Source: an uncultured Mailhella sp. (lineage in GTDB: Bacteria > Desulfobacterota > Desulfovibrionia > Desulfovibrionales > Desulfovibrionaceae). From it: a DNA stretch of 64,000 bases. Location of the stretch: contig NZ_OZ007001.1 in assembly GCF_963931295.1 (NCBI RefSeq), positions 2,435,001-2,499,000 of the forward strand, read 5' to 3'. This document shows, in pieces, positions 11,043 to 19,805 of this stretch. The notes below the pieces were generated by a model. That model made no database searches. It was not told the DNA's origin and saw nothing but the letters and a program-made list of their open reading frames with translations. Numbering within the stretch: the stretch's first letter is position 1; each line of letters begins with the position of its first letter. A program made the position numbers and the translations under genes.

Positions 11043-11891
11043 TTACTCTTTCCCCCTGATGTCGAGCTTGAGGATTTCGGCGGCGTTGTTGCACATGAGA
11101 TCGGGAAGAATTTCAGGCGTGAACAGCTTGCGGAAGGCGTGAACGCAGTCCAGAGGCAGGAAGGGATAGGCGGAGGCGTACAGAATGCGTTTGCGCATGT
11201 AGGTGTGCGCGGCCGTGACGTAGTCCTGCCAGCCCGGCTGATTGAAGAGGTAGAGATCCGGACTCAGATAGATGTTCGGCTGCACGAAGCACACGCCGAG
11301 CACGGCCTGCACCCACGGCCAGCCGCCGTGCGACACGATGAATTTTACGGTGGGGAAATCCGAGGCTATCTTGTGGATGATGCGGGGAAAGCTGTAGTCC
11401 ACGTTGGGGCCCGCGTTGCCGCCGAGCATGACCATGACGGGAATGTCGTACTTTTCGCATTCCGCGTACAGGGGGTAGAGCAGGGCGTCGTCGCCGTACA
11501 TGGGAGGCCGCACGGCTCCCGGTTCGAGCACCACGCCTTTGAGCGGACCGTCCACGACGGTTCTGTGAATTTCCTTCAGCGACCAGCGCCAGTCCAGCGG
11601 ATTGAGTCCGGCAAAGCCCACGAAGCGGTCGGGCCAGGTCTGCACCAGCTCAAGGATGTTGTCGTTGCTCATGCCTCCGGCAAAGTGAGCCACGCGCCCG
11701 GTGGCCACGCCCATGTCGATGCCGTTTCTGTCCATGTCCTGAAGAAGCAGTTCCATGCTTTCTTCCGCGATGGACGGGGCCAGCCCCTTGCCGATGTTGG
11801 ACGCGTAGCTCGCGCAGCGCGCCTTGTTGGTGTACATGCCGAGTTTGACATAGTCCCCGAAGGGAGGGCGAAGGCGGAAATCGATGACCAT
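11043..11891 (-). CDS. Amidohydrolase-2-fold protein lacking canonical metal ligands (copy A)
   Basis: A 282-residue paralogue of the next gene with the same opening MVIDFRLRPPF, the same GVATGRVAH segment, SHGGWPWVQAVLGVC and YASAYPFLP. The HxH motif and the late catalytic Asp are absent here too. The frame extends to 11939, but the ATG at 11891 aligns exactly with the paralogue's start and has a GGAGG box 11 bases upstream. It lies downstream of the iron-sulfur flavoprotein gene. Two adjacent paralogues suggest a heteromer or two successive steps. Confidence 0.8.
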   Translation of the reverse strand: MVIDFRLRPPFGDYVKLGMYTNKARCASYASNIGKGLAPSIAEESMELLLQDMDRNGIDMGVATGRVAHFAGGMSNDNILELVQTWPDRFVGFAGLNPLDWRWSLKEIHRTVVDGPLKGVVLEPGAVRPPMYGDDALLYPLYAECEKYDIPVMVMLGGNAGPNVDYSFPRIIHKIASDFPTVKFIVSHGGWPWVQAVLGVCFVQPNIYLSPDLYLFNQPGWQDYVTAAHTYMRKRILYASAYPFLPLDCVHAFRKLFTPEILPDLMCNNAAEILKLDIRGKE

Positions 11892-12017
11892 GAAAGGAGT
11901 CCTCCTGCATGGTGGAAAAAGGAGGGGGCGGCCCGGCATGCGCCGTGCGCCGTCGAGGAGGCACTGCTGCGCAGAAAAGCGTCCGTCCGCCGGGTCGACG
12001 ACGCGGCGGACGGCGGT

Positions 12018-12647
12018 TTAGCGGCAGAAATTGGCGCGCACGCGCTTTTCGTATACGGGCGCGGGAACGCTGGCCCGTCCGGCTTCAATGACCTTGAGCA
12101 GCCATGCCATGTTGCGTCCCAGCACCTGCATGGTCTGAACGCCTTCCGCGTCCTGCGAGAGAAATTCTTCGGGCTTCCAGCCGAAGGCGATGTTCCAGTA
12201 CTGACTGTTCACCGTGATGAGGTTGGAGCAGTTGAGGTAGTTGCCGAGCTGCTGCGCGGCGCTTACGGCTCCGGCCCTGCGGCAGACGGCAATGGCCGTG
12301 GCGGGCTTGGGACCCCAGCCTTCGAGATGCTCCGTGGCGTAGAGAAGCCTGTCGAGACAGGCCTTGAACGTGCCGGGAATGCCCATGTAGTGCACGGGGC
12401 ATCCCAGAATAAGGCCGTCATATTCGGGAAGTTTGTCGATGATCTCGTTGACGATGTCGTTGTGGATGCAGTGATGCCCGTTGGTGCGGCATTTGCGGCA
12501 GTCCACGCATCCGGCCACGGCCTTGGATCCGATGTGGATGATGTCGAGGCCGATGTTTTCCTTGGCTAGCTCTTCTCCGACAAGATTGATGGCGTGCCAG
12601 GTGACTCCGCGGGGATTCTGACTTCCATTGAGAGCGAGAACTTTCAT
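12018..12647 (-). CDS. NADPH-dependent FMN reductase / iron-sulfur flavoprotein
   Basis: Flavodoxin-fold protein of 209 residues. The N-terminal MKVLALNGSQNPRG is the FMN-phosphate loop of the family, and GCPVHYMGIPG contacts the flavin ring. Between them is a compact Cys cluster, GCVDCRKCRTNGHHC, which fits the 4Fe-4S site of Isf-type iron-sulfur flavoproteins. A low-potential electron-transfer or reductase role in the catabolic operon is likely. It is preceded by AAGGA and lies 128 bases after the LysR stop; that gap may carry its own promoter. Confidence 0.85.
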   Translation of the reverse strand: MKVLALNGSQNPRGVTWHAINLVGEELAKENIGLDIIHIGSKAVAGCVDCRKCRTNGHHCIHNDIVNEIIDKLPEYDGLILGCPVHYMGIPGTFKACLDRLLYATEHLEGWGPKPATAIAVCRRAGAVSAAQQLGNYLNCSNLITVNSQYWNIAFGWKPEEFLSQDAEGVQTMQVLGRNMAWLLKVIEAGRASVPAPVYEKRVRANFCR

Positions 12648-12775
12648 AATGAATCCTTTTGAATAGATGATGACGGACTTTTGAACAGTGTTGCCTGTCT
12701 CTATGTATAGTTCATACTTATTGTGTATAACAAAGACTTTTTTTATTCATGGAACATATAAAAAATAAATATGTA

Positions 12776-13663
12776 TTACTCAATATACTGTTCTTTGAGA
12801 AGTTCCATGACGGCTGTTGTCTGAGGACTGAGATAGGAGTCGCTGAGATAAGCGAGCACGGGTTGAAAGACGACGAAGTGCTCGATGTCCCTGACGGGAA
12901 AGACGTGAGCGGCGTGCGGCGGTATTTCGGTGTTGGGAATGAGGGCCACGGCCGGCGTGGTGTAGAGAAGTTCAAAGAGCAGCGACGGAGTCTGCGTGTC
13001 GAGCACCATCTGCGGGCGCAGATGCTTGGCCTGAAAGGCCGCCACGATGGGGCGGAAGCCGTCGGCGTTGGCCCAGCGCCGTGAGAGCAGCAGCGGATAC
13101 TTCACCAGTTCCTCAAAGGTGACCTGTCCTTCGTGGGAAGGCGGCTCCACCAGATTGGAGTACACGGCCACCATGTGCTGCGGAGGCAGATTGAACGTGG
13201 TGTAGCAGTTGTGCGAAAGGTTGAGTCTGAGCACGGCGAGCTCGATGGAGCGCTCCTGAAGATAGCGTTCGATGGTGGGGGAATCGGCCACGACCGTTCG
13301 GCAGGAAATGCGGGGATACTTTTCGATGAGCGTGGGAACGATGCTCCGAAAGTAGGATATGCAGTGCGTTCCTATGCCTATGCGCACCTCGCCGCTGAAC
13401 TCCGAACCGATGTGCCGGATGCTTTCGGCCAGTCCTTCGATGTGACTGAGAATCTGCTGACTCTTGTGGTAGAGAAGCTGTCCTTCCTTGGTGACCTTCC
13501 ATTTTCCGCTGGAGCGGGAAATGAGGGAGCAGCCCACCTCTTCTTCAAGCTCCTTGAGGCGCAGGCTCAGCGGAGGCTGACTGATGTTCAGCCGCTTTGC
13601 GGCCTTGCTTATCTGTCCTTCCTCCACGATGGTGCAGAAGTACAGCATGTCTTTCAGATCCAT
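12776..13663 (-). CDS. LysR-family transcriptional regulator
   Basis: A 295-residue LysR regulator. The N-terminal winged helix-turn-helix contains ISKAAKRLNISQPPLSLRLKELE, read here in two overlapping parts: the recognition helix SQPPLSLRLKELEEEVG and the preceding ISKAAKRLNI. The rest is the co-inducer-binding domain. It lies inside the minus-strand catabolic run, between the monooxygenase and the iron-sulfur flavoprotein, and probably responds to the substrate or an intermediate of that pathway. Being co-directional instead of divergent is slightly unusual for the family. Confidence 0.9.
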   Translation of the reverse strand: MDLKDMLYFCTIVEEGQISKAAKRLNISQPPLSLRLKELEEEVGCSLISRSSGKWKVTKEGQLLYHKSQQILSHIEGLAESIRHIGSEFSGEVRIGIGTHCISYFRSIVPTLIEKYPRISCRTVVADSPTIERYLQERSIELAVLRLNLSHNCYTTFNLPPQHMVAVYSNLVEPPSHEGQVTFEELVKYPLLLSRRWANADGFRPIVAAFQAKHLRPQMVLDTQTPSLLFELLYTTPAVALIPNTEIPPHAAHVFPVRDIEHFVVFQPVLAYLSDSYLSPQTTAVMELLKEQYIE

Positions 13664-13721
13664 AATGTCTCCGCGTTTCGGAACATCCTTCAGGAGCTGT
13701 TCCGGTTCGGGAAAGGCCGGT

Positions 13722-14051
13722 CTAGTCGTGCTTTTTCCACGCCAGGGCGGCGGGCCCTTCCATGTTCAGAAGCTCCCAGGTATGGACATGTCTTTCGTCG
13801 ATGTGGGCGTCTCGTACCGGAGCCCAGCGCTTGTTTTCGGGCGCGGCTCTGTGCTGAATCAGATGCTCTTTGGAGTCGTAGATTTCGTGAAAGAGAAATT
13901 CCCGTGGATCGTCGATGTTGCGCTGAAGGCAGTGCGAAATAAGTCCCGGATGTCCGGCGCACGATTTTTCGTAGGCTACGAGCAGCTCGGCGAATTCCTC
14001 TTCCATTCCCTGCTTTGCCCGCATGCGGGAAGTGATGGCGTATGCACTCAT
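13722..14051 (-). CDS. Antibiotic biosynthesis monooxygenase (ABM) domain protein
   Basis: A 109-residue single-domain ferredoxin-like alpha+beta barrel protein. MEEEFAELLVAYEKSCAGHPGLISHCLQR, seen as successive helix and strand, with FLFHEIYDSKEHLIQH and a C-terminal HTWELL strand are typical of the ABM/LsrG/YgiN group. Members are cofactor-free oxygenases or isomerases; in an anaerobe an isomerase or binding role is at least as likely. It sits 7 bases after the SDR stop, so the two are probably co-translated. Confidence 0.82.
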   Translation of the reverse strand: MSAYAITSRMRAKQGMEEEFAELLVAYEKSCAGHPGLISHCLQRNIDDPREFLFHEIYDSKEHLIQHRAAPENKRWAPVRDAHIDERHVHTWELLNMEGPAALAWKKHD

Positions 14052-14058
14052 GGTCGCC

Positions 14059-14787
14059 TCAGCTCATGTACTGGCCGCCGCACACGTCGAAGGTGCAGCC
14101 CGTGGTGAAGGTGGCTTCGTCCAGCATGAAGGAAATGGCTTTTGCGCATTCTTCCGGGGTTCCGATGCGGCCCATGGGCACCCGTTTTTCCGTGGCCTCA
14201 CGGTTGGGCAGCATGCGCGTGTCTATGGGGCCGGGAGCCACGCAGTTCACCCGGATGTTCTCTCCGGCCACTTCTCTGGCCAGGCCGCGGGTGAAGGCTA
14301 TGATGCCCGCCTTGCTGGTGGCGTAGGCCGTCTTGGCGTGACCGGGCTGCCCGCCGGCCAGGGAAAATCCGTTGCGTCCGGCCGTGGAGCTGACGAGCAC
14401 GATGGAGCCGCCGCCGTTTTTGCGCAGCTCGGGCAGCACGGCCCGGCACAGCAGAAACGTGCTGGTGAGATTGTTGGTGAGAATACGGTTCCAGAATTCC
14501 AGCGACATTTCCGTCACGGAAGGCGCGGGCGTGGGATTCACGGCGGCCGAATGCACGAGTCCGCGCAGGGGACCGAGTCGGCAGGCTTCCTGCACGAGGC
14601 GCGCGCAGTCTTCTTCCCTGGAGAGATCGCACTGCACGCTCGCGCCGTTGATGAAGTCGAGATCCGCCTGTGCGGGAGGCGTGCGGTTCCAGGTGGTGAC
14701 GACAAGATAGCGGGAACTGAGCAGACGGGCGGCGGCAAGTCCTATCCCCGTGGCGGAGCCGGTAACGATGAGAACGGGTCTGGTCAT
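14059..14787 (-). CDS. Short-chain dehydrogenase/reductase (SDR)
   Basis: NAD(P)-dependent oxidoreductase of 242 residues with a Rossmann TGSATGIG at 9-16, the HSAA(V)N strand corresponding to NNAG, catalytic Ser in VLVSSTAG, the YATSK catalytic pair, and RVNCVAPGPIDT. It resembles FabG-like or sugar/hydroxy-acid SDRs. It follows the TAXI binding protein and precedes the ABM protein, so it probably oxidises or reduces the imported compound. The specificity cannot be told from sequence. Confidence 0.9.
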   Translation of the reverse strand: MTRPVLIVTGSATGIGLAAARLLSSRYLVVTTWNRTPPAQADLDFINGASVQCDLSREEDCARLVQEACRLGPLRGLVHSAAVNPTPAPSVTEMSLEFWNRILTNNLTSTFLLCRAVLPELRKNGGGSIVLVSSTAGRNGFSLAGGQPGHAKTAYATSKAGIIAFTRGLAREVAGENIRVNCVAPGPIDTRMLPNREATEKRVPMGRIGTPEECAKAISFMLDEATFTTGCTFDVCGGQYMS

Positions 14788-14850
14788 GATGTCTTCCGTG
14801 AAAAGACGGCGGAGGAGAACTCCGCCGCCGGTTTCAGATCATAGGAGGAT

Positions 14851-15828
14851 TTACTTGAGAACGCCGATTTCCCGGTAGTACTTTGCCGCGCCGGGATGCA
14901 GGGGAACCGTGGTCTGGCAGGCGACTTCGGGAGTCATGGTGCTCCACAGCGGAACGGCGGTGGCGATGTCTTCTCTGTGCTCGATGATGGACTTGGTGAG
15001 CCGATAGGCTAGGTCTTCGGACATGCCGGCGTTCACGATGATTTCCGTGTGCGAGGTAAGGCCGCGGATGCCCTTGGCCTTGCCGTCGTAGGCTTCGGGA
15101 GAGAATTCGGTAATGGTCATGCCGTAGTCGTCGGCAACCTTCTGCACCACTGCGGGATCCACGTCGAGGAAGCGGATGTCCACGGTGGACATGATGTCCG
15201 TGTACTTGTAGGCGGGCTCTTCGCCGTGATATACGTCCACGTCGATGCGGCCGTCTTTCATCATGTCGATGGAGTCGGGAATGGACAGGGGGAACAGCTT
15301 GGCGCCGTTTTCCCGCAGCTGTTTCCAGCCGATGCCGTAGGCTTCAAAGACCAGCCGGGGCACCATTTCGTTGTTGCCGCCGGTGGGGTTGATGTTGATG
15401 CGTATGGGCAGTTTTTTATCCCTGATTTCTTCCATGGACTTGATGCCCGACGCTTCGGACACCACAATGTGGGTGTGCGCCCTGGTGTTCATATTGACGA
15501 GGCCTGCGATGTTGGTCTGCGGCTTCTTGAACGGAGCGATGCCCTTGACGGCCATGTATCCGTTGTTGGACTGGATGACGCCTATCTGACTCTGGTTGTT
15601 CTGCACGCGGATGACGTTGGTGAGTCCCGCCGAGGGAAACATGGAGTAGTCGATGTCGGGGTTGTCTTTCATGATGGCGTTGCCCACGGCGCCCATGCCG
15701 ACATAGAACACGCCGCCCTGATTGCCTGCCGCGGCGTTGATTTCGATTTTGTCGGCCGCGAGCGCGGAGGCGGAGGTGACGAGCGAAAGCAGCAAGGTCA
15801 GGGCAACGGTTCCGAACTTGGTGTGCAT
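14851..15828 (-). CDS. TAXI-type TRAP transporter solute-binding protein
   Basis: Periplasmic receptor of a TRAP-TAXI transporter, 325 residues. A Sec signal peptide ends ASALAA near residue 24, followed by INAAAGNQGGVFYVGMGAVG and later QSNNGYMAVKG, which match the TAXI family. The same frame stays open to 16683 over the permease gene; the ATG at 15828 is chosen because of the AAGGAG box 6 bases upstream and the signal peptide. It follows the fused permease gene, as in most TAXI systems. Family members bind carboxylates or amino acids. Confidence 0.9.
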   Translation of the reverse strand: MHTKFGTVALTLLLSLVTSASALAADKIEINAAAGNQGGVFYVGMGAVGNAIMKDNPDIDYSMFPSAGLTNVIRVQNNQSQIGVIQSNNGYMAVKGIAPFKKPQTNIAGLVNMNTRAHTHIVVSEASGIKSMEEIRDKKLPIRININPTGGNNEMVPRLVFEAYGIGWKQLRENGAKLFPLSIPDSIDMMKDGRIDVDVYHGEEPAYKYTDIMSTVDIRFLDVDPAVVQKVADDYGMTITEFSPEAYDGKAKGIRGLTSHTEIIVNAGMSEDLAYRLTKSIIEHREDIATAVPLWSTMTPEVACQTTVPLHPGAAKYYREIGVLK

Positions 15829-15869
15829 GACAATCTCCTTGAAGGTAATGAGGTTGGGTGGAAAGCGCA

Positions 15870-17813
15870 TCAGGCAGGAATGCTGTTCCGGCGCTTCTTC
15901 ATGATCTGGAAGAGAATGACGGCAGCGGCAAGGGCGATGCCGAGCAGGTCGGTGACCGATCCGGGCATGACCATGCACAGGCCGCCGCCGATGAGCATGA
16001 GTCTTTCGACGATGCTCGCGGGCACGAGCAGATATCCCTGCACGCCGCCGGCCAGGAGCACCACGCCGATGATGCTGGTGACGACGGCCAGGGCGATGGC
16101 GGGTCCGCTGCCCTGCGCTGCCAGTTCCGGCGCGTAGATGAACATGAAGGGAACGATGAAGGCGATGGTGCCGAGTTTTGCCGCGGTGAAGCCGGTCTTC
16201 ATGGCCGGAGCCTCGGCAATGGCCGCGCCTGCGAAGGCAGCCTGACATACCGGCGGAGTGATGACGGAGAGAATGGCGAAGTAGAAGCAGAACATGTGGG
16301 CGACGATGGGCAGGCAGCCGGCCTTGATGAGGGCGGGAGCGCCGAGGGTGGCCACGATGATGTAGGCGGGAGCGGTGGGCACGCCCATGCCCAGCACGAG
16401 GCAGGTGATCATGAGGCAGACGCACAGCAGGAAGAGATTGTTGCCGGCAAACGAGGTGATGACGGCCATGAGCTTGTAGCCGACGCCGGTGAGGGAGATG
16501 ACGCCTATGATGATGCCGGCGCAGGCGCAGCAGCTGCCGATCATGAGCACGTTTTTCGCGGAGAGTTCCAACGCTTCGCAGAAGCTGCGGAAGGTGAAGC
16601 GGGTTTCGGAGCTGAGCAGCGCGATGAAGGGCACGGAAAGCGTGGCCGCATTGGCGCAGAGGCTGACGCTCTTGCCCATGCACATGATGGCGACGAGTAT
16701 GACGATGGGGAGCAGATAGTACAGCCTTTTGACGACGCGGGAAACGGGAGGAACGAGCGAGGCGTCGATGTAGCCGAGATTGGTTCTGACGGCCTCGAAG
16801 TGGATCATGCTCCAGAGGGAGAGGTAGTAGAGGATGGCGGGCAGCAGAGCGGCCTTGGCGACTTCGAGATAGGGCACGCCTGCGAGATCGGCCATGAGGA
16901 AGGCCGCCGCGCCCATGATGGGGGGCATGATCTGTCCTCCGGTGGAGGCCACGGCTTCAACGGCGCCCGCGAAGTGAGGCTGATAGCCGACCTTCTTCAT
17001 GAGCGGAATGGTGAAGATGCCCGTGCCGTACACGTTGGCCACGGCCGAACCGGAGAAGGTGCCGAACATGCCGGAGGCGAAGATGGCCACCTTGGCGGGC
17101 CCGCCCTGCGAGTTTTTGGTGAGAAGGCAGGCGATGTCCATGAAGATGTTCGTCATATTGGAGCGTTCAAGAAACGCGCCGAACATGATGAAACCGAAAA
17201 TGGTGCCCGTGGCCACGGAGGTGGGAATGCCGTACAGTCCTTCGTTGGAAAGATACATGCATTCGAGGATCATGTCCGGAGTGATGGGCATGCGCTTGAG
17301 CGCGGAGGGGAGCACGTCGCCCCAGAAGGCGTAGGCAAGGAAGACGAGCGCTATGATGACCAGCGGAAAGCCCGTGGTTCTGCGCGTGGCCTCAAGGGTG
17401 AGGGCAATGGCGCAGGAGCCGAGGAAAAATGCGAGAGGCGGCACTTCTTCGGCATAGCGCATGCGCATCATGATTTCGTCGCTGTGCAGGGTGATGTAAG
17501 CCGAAATGGCGATGGCCAGAATACACAGACAGATGTCGAGAAGCACGAGGATCACCGGCTCTTTTTTTCCTTCAACCGGCTTGAACGGAGGGTAGAGAAG
17601 GAAAATAAGCACCATGACGAAACCGAGGAAATCGGCCCGCATGGTCGTGCCTTCCAGCACGCCGAAGGCGGTAAAGTAGATCTGGAACAGGGTGAACAGT
17701 ATCGCTATGGCGGTTGCCACAGGTTTGAGAGATGCTCGTGTCAACATGGGTCCTCCCCCAGTAAAAATGTCGATGAAAAGGATGGCATGTTTTCCTTTTC
17801 GGGAGATACTCAA
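15870..17813 (-). CDS. TRAP transporter fused permease (4TM/12TM, TAXI type)
   Basis: A 647-residue polytopic inner-membrane protein in which the small (DctQ-like) and large (DctM-like) TRAP subunits are fused, as usual for TAXI systems. DctM landmarks are visible: GGQIMPPIMGAAAFLMADLA and MGVPTAPAYIIVATLGAPAL. It is the first gene of the catabolic run and should import the substrate using a sodium or proton gradient together with the receptor encoded downstream. The 680 AT-rich bases upstream likely hold the promoter. Confidence 0.93.
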   Translation of the reverse strand: MSISRKGKHAILFIDIFTGGGPMLTRASLKPVATAIAILFTLFQIYFTAFGVLEGTTMRADFLGFVMVLIFLLYPPFKPVEGKKEPVILVLLDICLCILAIAISAYITLHSDEIMMRMRYAEEVPPLAFFLGSCAIALTLEATRRTTGFPLVIIALVFLAYAFWGDVLPSALKRMPITPDMILECMYLSNEGLYGIPTSVATGTIFGFIMFGAFLERSNMTNIFMDIACLLTKNSQGGPAKVAIFASGMFGTFSGSAVANVYGTGIFTIPLMKKVGYQPHFAGAVEAVASTGGQIMPPIMGAAAFLMADLAGVPYLEVAKAALLPAILYYLSLWSMIHFEAVRTNLGYIDASLVPPVSRVVKRLYYLLPIVILVAIMCMGKSVSLCANAATLSVPFIALLSSETRFTFRSFCEALELSAKNVLMIGSCCACAGIIIGVISLTGVGYKLMAVITSFAGNNLFLLCVCLMITCLVLGMGVPTAPAYIIVATLGAPALIKAGCLPIVAHMFCFYFAILSVITPPVCQAAFAGAAIAEAPAMKTGFTAAKLGTIAFIVPFMFIYAPELAAQGSGPAIALAVVTSIIGVVLLAGGVQGYLLVPASIVERLMLIGGGLCMVMPGSVTDLLGIALAAAVILFQIMKKRRNSIPA

Positions 17814-18494
17814 TATATATATGACAAGAGAAAAATTATGCTAATACCTTTATCATCATCTCCGTATATATTTTTAATATGAATAATTTATATTATTTGA
17901 TATTTCAAATTGTTACCGGTGAATAACCTGTGTGTCTCAGCAAGCTGGGACATGAAGGAAGCATCAAAGGAAAAAAATAATTATTTATTTTTCAACATGT
18001 TGAAGGGTGGCGTTCAAGGCTGTGTGGGGGGAACTCAAAGAAAACTGATTTTCGATATGGCAGATATATTAAAAATGTCTGCCGCCTGAACTGGTCTGCT
18101 CGAGCGACGTATGAGGGGGGGGGCTTTTGTCATCGTAATGTCGAAAAGCCGCACAGCGCTCCGAGAGGGGAGACGCTGAAATAGCGAACAGAAAAGTGAA
18201 GAAAACGTATAAATTTAAAAAATGCTGTTAATGATGAAAATTTTTATATTTTTATATGGATTCGTATGTGATTTTTCAAAATATGTATGTATTTTTTATA
18301 AATATGTATTGATAAATGCATGTTTTATGAAGTTTTATTATGATATATTATGAATATGTTCATGACGATACAAAAATGAATCAGGCATGACGTATTGACA
18401 AAAATCATATTCCGGGAGTCTAGTATGATTAAGGCTGTCATATGCAGAACTGCGGTTCTGTATTTCTGTTCATGTTGAACTAAGGAGTTCTTGT
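17814..18494. other. AT-rich divergent intergenic region
   Basis: About 680 bases, very AT-rich from 17800 to 18480, between the TRAP permease (minus) and the alpha/beta hydrolase (plus). It must hold both promoters. A TTGACA at 18394 followed by TAGTAT 20 bases later is a poor-spacing promoter candidate for the hydrolase. I see no gene; the open frame 18325-18978 minus is a shadow. Confidence 0.5.
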
Positions 18495-19457
18495 ATGTTT
18501 CTCCGTCTGTTGGCCTGCGCTGCACTGGCTTTGCAGCTGGCTTTCTTCCCTGTTTCCGGTTTTTCTCCCGCGATTGCCGCCGATCAGAGCGAGCGCGCGT
18601 ACGACTACGCCGTGCTGCCTCTGGAGCGCAACGGCTACAAGCTGCACTTTGACTGCATGAAGCGTGCGGGCGCTTCGCCGAAGAAGAATATTCTGCTCGT
18701 ACACGGACTGACCTATTCTTCGCATGAATTCGACGTGAATTACGGCGATTACAGCCTGGTCCGCTTTCTTGCCGATCAGGGCTATGCCGTGTGGCGTCTG
18801 GACGTGGCCGGCTATGGTCAGTCGCAGGCGGTGGAAGACGGATTCCTGCCCAATTCGGACTATGCCGCGGAAGACGTGGCGGCCGCAGCCGCGGCGGTGG
18901 TGAAGCAGAGCGGCCAGAAAAAGATAGACGTGCTTGGCTGGAGCTGGGGCACGGTGACCAGCAGTCGTTTTGTGGCAAAGCATCCCGACATGGTTCGTCG
19001 TCTTGTGCTGTACGCGCCCATTCTGAGCGGACTTGGAGCAGGCAACGTGACTTCGCCGTTCAACAACAACACCTGGATACACGCCGCCGGCGACTTTCAG
19101 ATGACCGACAAGGGCGATATCGACTACAGCCTCGTGGAACCCGCTGTGGTGGCGGAATTTCAGTCCAACTGCTGGCGCTACGACGGCAGCAGCAGCCCCA
19201 ACGGCGGCCGCCGCGATCTCGTTTCGGATCCGTCCAATCTGCTTATCTTTCCGGAACAGCTGAAGGTTCCGACGTTCGTCATTGCAGGCGACAAAGATCC
19301 GTACATCAACAAGACTCTGTTCCACGCCCTTCAGCCGAAGCTTCCCGCGGGCTCTGAAGTGGTGGAAATCAAGGGCGCTGCCCATGCCATGATGATGGAA
19401 AAGCCGTTCTACAAGGACTTCCGCAACAAGGTCATGGCCTTCCTCAATAAGAACTGA
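18495..19457 (+). CDS. Secreted alpha/beta-hydrolase
   Basis: A 320-residue hydrolase with a Sec signal peptide cleaved after AIAA near residue 29, so it is probably periplasmic. The catalytic set is complete: oxyanion-hole HG at 70-71, nucleophile elbow GWSWG with Ser150, Asp in AGDKDPY near 270, and His in GAAHAMM near 300. It stands alone with an AAGGAG box before the ATG. The specificity is unknown; carboxylesterase, lipase-like or bile-acid/amide hydrolysis are all possible. Confidence 0.88.
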   Translation: MFLRLLACAALALQLAFFPVSGFSPAIAADQSERAYDYAVLPLERNGYKLHFDCMKRAGASPKKNILLVHGLTYSSHEFDVNYGDYSLVRFLADQGYAVWRLDVAGYGQSQAVEDGFLPNSDYAAEDVAAAAAAVVKQSGQKKIDVLGWSWGTVTSSRFVAKHPDMVRRLVLYAPILSGLGAGNVTSPFNNNTWIHAAGDFQMTDKGDIDYSLVEPAVVAEFQSNCWRYDGSSSPNGGRRDLVSDPSNLLIFPEQLKVPTFVIAGDKDPYINKTLFHALQPKLPAGSEVVEIKGAAHAMMMEKPFYKDFRNKVMAFLNKN

Positions 19458-19626
19458 TGCGGAAGCGGCAATAAAAAAAGGAGTGGGAACGGCCCGGATC
19501 TTTCCTAGGCTGCCGCCTGAGCCGACGTTCGGGCAAACAAAAGGCGGATGGACGCAGATCGTTCATCTGCCCTTTTTATTGCATTCAGAGGTTGTAAAAA
19601 GACACGCTGCAGGTTGATATAAAATA

Positions 19627-19651
19627 AGGCTCTGTTCTCGAAAAAGGTTGA
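19627..19651 (+). repeat. 25-bp outer inverted repeat, left copy
   Basis: This 25-bp sequence recurs exactly as its reverse complement at 55142-55166. The two lie 154 and 248 bases outside the two inverted IS5-family copies. It resembles the end of another insertion sequence, but no transposase is next to either copy. Confidence 0.7.
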
Positions 19652-19696
19652 TTTCGCTTCACGCTGTAAGGGAGTTTTACGCTTCAAACACAAGAA

Positions 19697-19733
19697 AAGC
19701 CCCATTAAGGATACTGAGTCCTTAATGGGGCTT
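19697..19733. terminator. Strong hairpin, probable terminator
   Basis: A perfect 15-bp stem (19697-19711 with 19719-19733) with a 7-base loop is followed on the plus strand by a T-rich stretch. It could end transcription from the hydrolase gene, 240 bases upstream, or belong to the remnant mobile element on which it sits. Confidence 0.6.
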
Positions 19734-19805
19734 ATGCGTTTTTGAGGAGAGCAGACTATTTCAGGAAGCCTAATTCATAGACCATAGGACGCATTTTGTC
19801 CGCTA

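Noticed and set aside
15858..17882. 674-residue plus-strand open frame
   Set aside because: Antisense to the TRAP permease, extremely rich in Glu, Gly and His, no recognisable domain.
19505..19705. 66-residue minus-strand frame near the 25-bp repeat
   Set aside because: It crosses the repeat and touches the terminator hairpin, has no recognisable domain or ribosome site, and is probably IS-remnant DNA.
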